From contig CAZOKZ010000092.1 of assembly GCA_964580585.1 (NCBI GenBank), positions 1 to 13,474 of the forward strand: a stretch of 13,474 nt of DNA, written 5' to 3'. The notes beneath the pieces were generated by a model. The model ran no database searches. It was not told the origin of the DNA and was given only the letters and a program-made list of their open reading frames with translations. The stretch is from CAZOKZ01 sp964580585. GTDB taxonomy: Bacteria; Sumerlaeota; Sumerlaeia; SLMS01; JAHLLQ01. Made by a program: the position numbers and the translations under genes. Below are positions 9,023 through 13,474 of the stretch, piece by piece (within the stretch, counting starts at the first letter, position 1; every line of letters begins with the position of its first letter).

Positions 9023-11290
9023 ATGGCCGATACTTCTCAGCAGACCTTAGAGTCTTCTCCCCCACGTAAACGACATGCGCTGTCGGGCAAAAGGCTATGG
9101 GTCTTTCGCCTGCTCGCGATTACCATTGTCCCCGCGTTGTTGCTGCTCGTCGTCGAAGGCGTCCTGCGTCTTGGCGGCTATGGATATTCGGCGGATTTTT
9201 TCGTTCGCGACGGAAACAACGACACCGCGGTGTGGACGGAAAACCCCCAATATACCTGGCGTTTTTTCCCACGTAAAATTGCCCGCAAGCCACTCCAACT
9301 GGAATTTCCCGCACAAAAACCCGAAAGTGTTTACCGGATTTTCGTCCTCGGTGAATCGGCAGCGATGGGTGACCCGTGGCCAACGTATGGATTCAGCGAA
9401 ATGTTGCGCGTGATGCTGGAGGATCGTTACCCCAACGCGCATTTCGAGGTCGTCAACACAGGCGTGACAGCGATTAGCTCGACAGTTGTCGCCGACATTG
9501 CGAGCGACTGTGTCAAACACGACCCGGATCTCATCATTGGATACATTGGAAACAATGAAATCGTTGGACCATACGGTCCAGGAACGATTTTTACGCCGTT
9601 GCTCGGTTCCTGTGCGATGGTGAAATTGCATATGGCGGCAAAAGCGAGTAAGATGGGGCAGTTGATGGAATCCCTTGTTTCCAGCGTTTCCTCTAACACA
9701 CAGGAGCCGGAAAAATGGGAAGGCATGGGGCACTTCATCAACAACCAAGTGCGCGAAACCGATCCCCGGCTGGAACGCGCTTATTCCCAATTCACAGCAA
9801 ATCTGCAAGAGATCGCCTCGTTGGCCAAGCAGCATGACACGCCGTTGATTCTTTGCACGATCGGAACGAATTTACGCGACAATGCACCGTTTGCTTCGCT
9901 TCATCGAATCAATATGACAGGGCCGGAATATAAGCAATGGCTGGTGGAATTTGATCAAGGCACTGCTGCACAGGCGAATGCAAATTGGCGAAAAGCGATC
10001 GAGCATTTTGAGGCGGCACTCACACTCGATGACGAATATGCAGAGGCGCATTTCCGACTCGCCCAGTGCCTTCTCGAATCCGGGGACGGAGAAGAAGCAA
10101 AGATTCATTTTCTCCGAGCGCGCGATACGGATGCCCTGCGTTTTCGCGCCGATACACGCATCAATAATGCAATTCGTGACGTTGCTAAAAATAATGAGGC
10201 TCCACTGGTAGATATCGACAAACTGTTTGGCGACTCCGTCCCCGATGGCATTCCGGGCGAGGAACTTCTATACGAACACGTCCATATGACGTTTCGTGGA
10301 AATTACTTGATTGCGCGCGCATTGGCCGAAGAACTTGAACCATTGCTGCCAGAAGCGAAAGGGGACGGAGACGATTGGGCTAGTGAAGACGACGTTGCCG
10401 CGTTGTTGTGCTACACGGGTTTCGATGAATATCAAGTAGCGGATAAAGTTCTCACCCGATTACGCCGCGCGCCGTTTACCAACCAATTCGATCATTCAAA
10501 GAAGTTGGCTGATTGGATCGCGCACGTCCATGCCTTGCAGGTTGAAATGAAGCCTGAACAATTGCGCGAATCCGCCGAACAATACAAAGCGTTTCTTGCA
10601 GAACACGATCCCTCCTTTGAAATCCGATCGAGTTATTCGGAAATTTTGTTCGGCTTGGGACGCTTTCAAGATGCCATCGAGCAAATCCAAACGTTGATCG
10701 ATGAACGCCCCGCTGCACCGAAGCCATACGATAGCATGGGTCGTTGTTTGATGCAGTCGGGCAAGTACGACGAGGCCGAAAAATACTTCACCGAAGCATT
10801 AGAACTCGACCCGGAGTTGCCAAACGTCCATTTCAATCTGGCGGTTCTGGCTGCGTTAGGTGGAAAATTCGATACGGCCATTGTGCGCTATGAAGAGGGA
10901 CGGAGCATTCAAGGCGAAAGCGTTGAAACATTGAACCAACTGGCGGCTTTGAATATGCAAAAAGGCAAAAAAGACGCGGGATTGAAGCTATTGGAGCGTT
11001 CGCTCGATCTCCGTCCCCAACAGCCTTTGGTTCAATATCAAGCGGGAAAACTCTTGCGCGAACAGAAAAAAAACGACGCCGCTATTCGTCGATTCGAGTT
11101 GGCGTTGCAAGCCGCCCCACGGTTTCCAGAAGCGGCGAACGAATTGGGACAACTCTATCTGGATGAAGGTCGAATCGATGAAGCCATTGAGCTGTTTGAA
11201 GGCGCTTTGGCATTGAAGCCCAAGCTGCGCGAGGCGCAAATCGGGTTGGACTTGGCGCGGAATATGCGCGATCAACGACCGAAGAATTGA
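9023..11290 (+). CDS. Membrane-anchored SGNH/GDSL-type hydrolase with inserted and C-terminal TPRs
   Basis: A 755-aa probable esterase or acyl-/deacetyl-transferase-like hydrolase facing outside the cytoplasm. A basic N-terminus and a membrane anchor at about residues 27-48 are followed by the SGNH domain. Block I is 'VLGESAAMG' with nucleophile Ser112. Block II glycine is Gly147 in 'NTGVTA', and block III is 'GNNE' with Asn177/Asn178. Block V is 'YEHVHMTFRGNYLIA', where His421 is the base and the usual Asp three residues before is Glu418. A TPR-like insertion (about 310-370, 'NWRKAIEHFEAALTLDDEYAEAHFRLAQCLLESG') splits the hydrolase domain. A C-terminal array of about six TPRs spans residues 515-745. 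The natural substrate is unknown. AGGTG lies 7 nt before the ATG. It is 80 bp downstream of the SPT-like gene and 10 bp upstream of the CLC gene, so all three are likely one transcript. Confidence 0.85.
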   Translation: MADTSQQTLESSPPRKRHALSGKRLWVFRLLAITIVPALLLLVVEGVLRLGGYGYSADFFVRDGNNDTAVWTENPQYTWRFFPRKIARKPLQLEFPAQKPESVYRIFVLGESAAMGDPWPTYGFSEMLRVMLEDRYPNAHFEVVNTGVTAISSTVVADIASDCVKHDPDLIIGYIGNNEIVGPYGPGTIFTPLLGSCAMVKLHMAAKASKMGQLMESLVSSVSSNTQEPEKWEGMGHFINNQVRETDPRLERAYSQFTANLQEIASLAKQHDTPLILCTIGTNLRDNAPFASLHRINMTGPEYKQWLVEFDQGTAAQANANWRKAIEHFEAALTLDDEYAEAHFRLAQCLLESGDGEEAKIHFLRARDTDALRFRADTRINNAIRDVAKNNEAPLVDIDKLFGDSVPDGIPGEELLYEHVHMTFRGNYLIARALAEELEPLLPEAKGDGDDWASEDDVAALLCYTGFDEYQVADKVLTRLRRAPFTNQFDHSKKLADWIAHVHALQVEMKPEQLRESAEQYKAFLAEHDPSFEIRSSYSEILFGLGRFQDAIEQIQTLIDERPAAPKPYDSMGRCLMQSGKYDEAEKYFTEALELDPELPNVHFNLAVLAALGGKFDTAIVRYEEGRSIQGESVETLNQLAALNMQKGKKDAGLKLLERSLDLRPQQPLVQYQAGKLLREQKKNDAAIRRFELALQAAPRFPEAANELGQLYLDEGRIDEAIELFEGALALKPKLREAQIGLDLARNMRDQRPKN

Positions 11291-11300
11291 AACTTGAGCC

Positions 11301-12641
11301 ATGCCGTTTCACTGGAACGTCAAAGAACATCTCGACCTGGGTCGCTACACGATCAAGTGGGCGTTACTAGTTGCGCCCATGGGCGTTGCTGTTGGATCGG
11401 CAGTCGCATTTTTCCTCTGGTCACTCGAATTAGCCACACACACCCAATGGCAAAATCCTGCGTTGCTTTTTTTTCTCCCTTTAGCGGGTATTGCGATCTG
11501 GTGGAGTTATCACCAGTTCGGCAAATCCGTCGAGGGCGGCAACAACCTTGTCATGGAACAGATTCACGAGCCGGGTGGTGGCGTTCCGTTGCGCATGACG
11601 CCATTGGTATTGATTGGCACGGTCGTGACGCATTTATTCGGCGGTTCCGCCGGACGCGAAGGCACCGCCGTGCAAATGGGCGGCAGTCTTGCCAGCCAGT
11701 TTTGTCGCTGGTTTCGTCTGAATGAACGAGACACGAGCATTTTGTTGACCGCAGGTGTCGCGGCAGGATTTGGCGCCGTGTTCGGAACGCCGCTGGCGGG
11801 CGCTGTGTTTGCACTGGAGGTCGTAACACTCGGACGCATGAAGTACGATGCGCTCGTGCCTTGTCTGCTTGGCAGTGTCATTGGCGACCGCGTATGCCTC
11901 GCCTGGGGTATTCATCACACACATTATCACATCCAAACATTTTCGGTGGATTCGTCCCACGGCATGGAGCCCTTGCTCGACGGCATTCTCGCGCTGAAGG
12001 TCGGGTTGACTGCCGTGGCGTTCGGCCTTGCAAGCGTTCTCTTTGCTGAAAGCACGCACGGATTTCAAAAGCTGTTTACGCGCTTTGTCAAAATCGCCTG
12101 GCTGCGTCCTGTTGCCGGTGCGGCAATTGTCATCGGTATCACTTACCTGCTCGGAACACGCGATTATCTGGGCCTTGGCGTCACATCGCCCAACGCCGAA
12201 GGCGTTTCCATCGTTCGATGTTTTCAGGAGGGCGGCGCAACATCCTGGAGTTGGTTCTGGAAATTGCTTCTGACCGCGCTGACACTCAGTTGCGGCTTCA
12301 AAGGTGGCGAAGTCACTCCGTTGTTCTTCGTTGGCGCCGCGTTGGGAAATGCACTGGCAGGTCCGTTGGGTGCGCCACCGGATCTGATGGCGGGACTCGG
12401 TTTTGTCGCGGTATTCGCGGGTGCAACGAATACTCCCCTGGCATGCACCATCATGGGGATTGAATTATTCGGCTCGCAATACACCGTGTATTTGGCGTTG
12501 GCGTGTTTTCTCGCGTACCTGTTCAGCGGGCATTCGGGGATTTACTTGTCGCAGCGGATAGGATCACCCAAAGGCACCATCGGCGAGAAACATAAAGGCA
12601 ATACATTGCGTGGCGTGCGGCAAAAACCACAGGCTGAATAA
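11301..12641 (+). CDS. CLC-family anion transporter, fluoride-type (CLC-F)
   Basis: A 446-aa polytopic CLC membrane protein. The gating glutamate is Glu120 in 'GGSAGREGTAVQMGG', where chloride CLCs have GREGP. Helix N reads 'GFKGGEVTPLFFVGAALGN' in place of the chloride-type 'GxFxP'. The GSGIP segment is replaced by 'EGGNNLVMEQI'. From memory, fluoride/proton antiporter CLC-F proteins such as CLC-Eca use Glu118, Met79, Glu318, Thr320 and Tyr396. Matching residues here are Glu120, Asn81, Glu337, Thr339 and Tyr415 at consistent spacings. Only the Met position differs. This supports fluoride export for resistance over chloride transport. No fluoride riboswitch is visible upstream. The gene starts 10 bp after the SGNH-TPR gene with a weak TTGAG site, so expression may depend on coupling. 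Its TAA stop is the first part of the left REP repeat. The C-terminal tail after about residue 420 is basic and hydrophilic. Confidence 0.85.
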   Translation: MPFHWNVKEHLDLGRYTIKWALLVAPMGVAVGSAVAFFLWSLELATHTQWQNPALLFFLPLAGIAIWWSYHQFGKSVEGGNNLVMEQIHEPGGGVPLRMTPLVLIGTVVTHLFGGSAGREGTAVQMGGSLASQFCRWFRLNERDTSILLTAGVAAGFGAVFGTPLAGAVFALEVVTLGRMKYDALVPCLLGSVIGDRVCLAWGIHHTHYHIQTFSVDSSHGMEPLLDGILALKVGLTAVAFGLASVLFAESTHGFQKLFTRFVKIAWLRPVAGAAIVIGITYLLGTRDYLGLGVTSPNAEGVSIVRCFQEGGATSWSWFWKLLLTALTLSCGFKGGEVTPLFFVGAALGNALAGPLGAPPDLMAGLGFVAVFAGATNTPLACTIMGIELFGSQYTVYLALACFLAYLFSGHSGIYLSQRIGSPKGTIGEKHKGNTLRGVRQKPQAE

Positions 12642-12709
12642 AGGAGCACAGGCGTCTCGCCTGTGCATCGAGACCTCTTTTGCACGGGCAAGATGCCCGT
12701 GCTCCTTTT
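12638..12709 (+). repeat. REP doublet (BIME-like), left copy
   Basis: A 72-bp repeat with 10-bp terminal inverted arms (AAAGGAGCAC at 12640-12649, GTGCTCCTTT at 12699-12708). Inside lie two hairpins with 9-bp stems and 3-nt loops. The left one is GCACAGGCG-TCT-CGCCTGTGC (12646-12666). The right one is GCACGGGCA-AGA-TGCCCGTGC (12682-12702). A 15-nt spacer separates them. The right half is the reverse complement of the left except for two compensatory pair changes. The first bases supply the TAA stop of the CLC gene. The repeat could also act as an RNA 3'-end or termination structure, since the right hairpin is followed by TCCTTTT. Confidence 0.93.
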
Positions 12710-12740
12710 GGGAAATCTTTCAACAATCGAAACACCATAC

Positions 12741-13397
12741 ATGACTGAAAATCCGCGACAATATCTGGATTCGAGTACTTCTTTCTTCTTTAATCCATTC
12801 GAGGAAATGAGTGCTCACGAACGAAATCTTCCCCTCTGGCAACAGGATGAGATTTGGCAATTTATCACTTGGCGATTGGCCGATTCCATACCGAAATCAA
12901 TCTTGAATAGATGGAAAATAGAAAAGGAAGATTGGCTACGACTTCATGCCAAACCGTGGGACCAACTAACGGAAAAAGAATATTATAATCGGTTCGGTGC
13001 ACGATTGGATCATTGGTTGGATGCGGGTCATGGCTCTTGTCTTCTTCGTCAAAACGTTTGTGCTATTATCGTGGCTAACGCCTTAAAACATTTTTGTGGG
13101 AAGCGATATGAAATCGGCGCTTTTGTGGTAATGCCTAATCATGTACATGTGCTTTTTCGCCCTTTTCCAGAGCAGATAGTGTCGGCGATTCTGCATAGCT
13201 GGAAGAGCTTTAGCGCCAAAGAAATAAATAAATTACTAAGCAAAACGGGCACCGTATGGCAGGAGGAATACTGGGATCGAATGATCCGTAATGAACGACA
13301 TTTATTCGCGTGTTTAGAATATATTGAAGAAAACCCAAAGAAAGCGAAACTTTCCGAGGAAGAGTACATCTTAGAAAAAAATATTACACCTTCATAA
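12741..13397 (+). CDS. REP-associated tyrosine transposase (RAYT, Y1/TnpA_REP family)
   Basis: A 218-aa single-strand DNA transposase of the HUH Y1 superfamily that recognises REP hairpins and nicks them through a 5'-phosphotyrosine. The HUH motif is 'VVMPNHVHVLF' with metal ligands His134 and His136. The catalytic tyrosine is Tyr194 in 'LEYIEENPKKAKL'. 'FITWRLADSIP', 'LDAGHGSC', 'LHSWKSFSAKEINKLL' and 'VWQEEYWDRMIRNERHL' are also characteristic of this branch. No part is missing, so it is probably functional. The frame is open upstream to a GTG at 12663 inside the left REP, and to an ATG at 12693 in the right hairpin. I chose ATG 12741 because family similarity begins just after it. The ribosome-binding site is weak. 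The stop TAA (13395-13397) is contributed by the right REP copy. AT-rich composition relative to neighbours suggests transfer. Confidence 0.9.
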   Translation: MTENPRQYLDSSTSFFFNPFEEMSAHERNLPLWQQDEIWQFITWRLADSIPKSILNRWKIEKEDWLRLHAKPWDQLTEKEYYNRFGARLDHWLDAGHGSCLLRQNVCAIIVANALKHFCGKRYEIGAFVVMPNHVHVLFRPFPEQIVSAILHSWKSFSAKEINKLLSKTGTVWQEEYWDRMIRNERHLFACLEYIEENPKKAKLSEEEYILEKNITPS

Positions 13398-13465
13398 AGG
13401 AGCACAGGCGTCTCGCCTGTGCATCGAGACCTCTTTTGCACGGGCAAGATGCCCGTGCTCCTTTT
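13394..13465 (+). repeat. REP doublet (BIME-like), right copy
   Basis: Identical over all 72 bases to the left copy at 12638-12709 and in the same orientation. Hairpins lie at 13402-13422 (TCT loop) and 13438-13458 (AGA loop). Its opening bases supply the stop codon of the transposase, just as the left copy does for the CLC gene. The window ends 9 bases after it, so a further array cannot be excluded. Confidence 0.93.
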
Positions 13466-13474
13466 ATTGCGGAT

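Larger units (their letters stand above)
12638..13465 (+). mobile_element. REP-doublet-flanked RAYT unit
   Basis: An 828-bp unit consists of an intact REP-associated tyrosine transposase between two identical 72-bp direct copies of a REP doublet. Identity covers every base of both copies (offset 756 bp) and stops abruptly at both ends. The internal coding sequence is visibly more AT-rich than the flanking CLC gene. RAYTs are known to bind and cut REP hairpins, so the pairing of gene and repeats is functionally coherent. No target-site duplication is visible outside the repeats, as expected for HUH-type enzymes. Whether the unit moves as a whole or only its REPs move cannot be decided here. 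Confidence 0.75.

Noticed and set aside
9095..9835. 246-codon open frame on the - strand inside the SGNH-TPR gene
   Set aside because: Antisense to the catalytic SGNH domain, whose motifs clearly fix the coding strand.
11291..11300. Fluoride riboswitch directly before the CLC-F gene
   Set aside because: Only 10 bp separate it from the preceding stop codon, which is too short for the riboswitch.
12638..13465. CRISPR-like array from the repeated 72-bp units
   Set aside because: Only two copies, spaced 684 bp apart by a coding gene. Each is an internal inverted repeat typical of REP/BIME elements.

Overview
The window is bacterial, gene-dense and of moderate GC content. It holds nine protein-coding genes, one intact transposase element and two clear terminators. 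No tRNA or rRNA was seen. The lineage cannot be fixed. Several traits recall the Planctomycetota/Verrucomicrobiota/Lentisphaerota group and the candidate phyla often binned near it (Sumerlaeota, Hydrogenedentota): an SGNH-hydrolase/TPR chimera, a large protein with pseudopilin-like 'YSVGPDG...DPTNG' C-termini, a REP-associated transposase of the 'HSWKSF' type, and 'GCACAGGCG TCT CGCCTGTGC' REP hairpins. This is an inference from style, not a phylogenetic result.

Layout. Positions 1-314 hold the terminator of an upstream gene and untranslated sequence. A short rightward operon follows: a DUF4870-type membrane protein, a tightly coupled 341-aa protein of unknown function, and a STAS-domain protein in the same frame as the 341-aa gene. 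This operon converges with a leftward pair. Signal peptidase I shares the palindromic TTAA stop with the STAS gene, and elongation factor G (fusA) ends at a strong intrinsic terminator. A 423-bp divergent intergenic region separates fusA from a rightward 657-aa membrane-anchored protein with two tandem pseudopilin-like tails. After a 268-bp gap comes a second rightward cluster: a serine palmitoyltransferase/AONS-type PLP enzyme, a membrane-anchored SGNH hydrolase with TPRs, a CLC-family anion transporter with fluoride-type (CLC-F) signatures, and a REP-associated tyrosine transposase (RAYT).

The most striking structure is at the right end. The RAYT is bracketed by two identical 72-bp copies of a REP doublet in direct orientation. 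Each copy contains two imperfect REP hairpins in inverted orientation that differ by two compensatory base-pair changes, and a 10-bp terminal inverted repeat. In each copy the first bases (ATAAAGG) supply the TAA stop codon of the gene upstream, the CLC gene for one and the RAYT for the other. This looks like a self-contained REP/transposase unit that docks at gene ends.

Functional themes: translation (EF-G), protein export (signal peptidase I), possible regulatory signalling (STAS), probable envelope-lipid chemistry (SPT-like enzyme followed by a surface SGNH hydrolase), and probable fluoride tolerance (CLC-F). The link between the lipid-type enzymes and the CLC gene is positional only.
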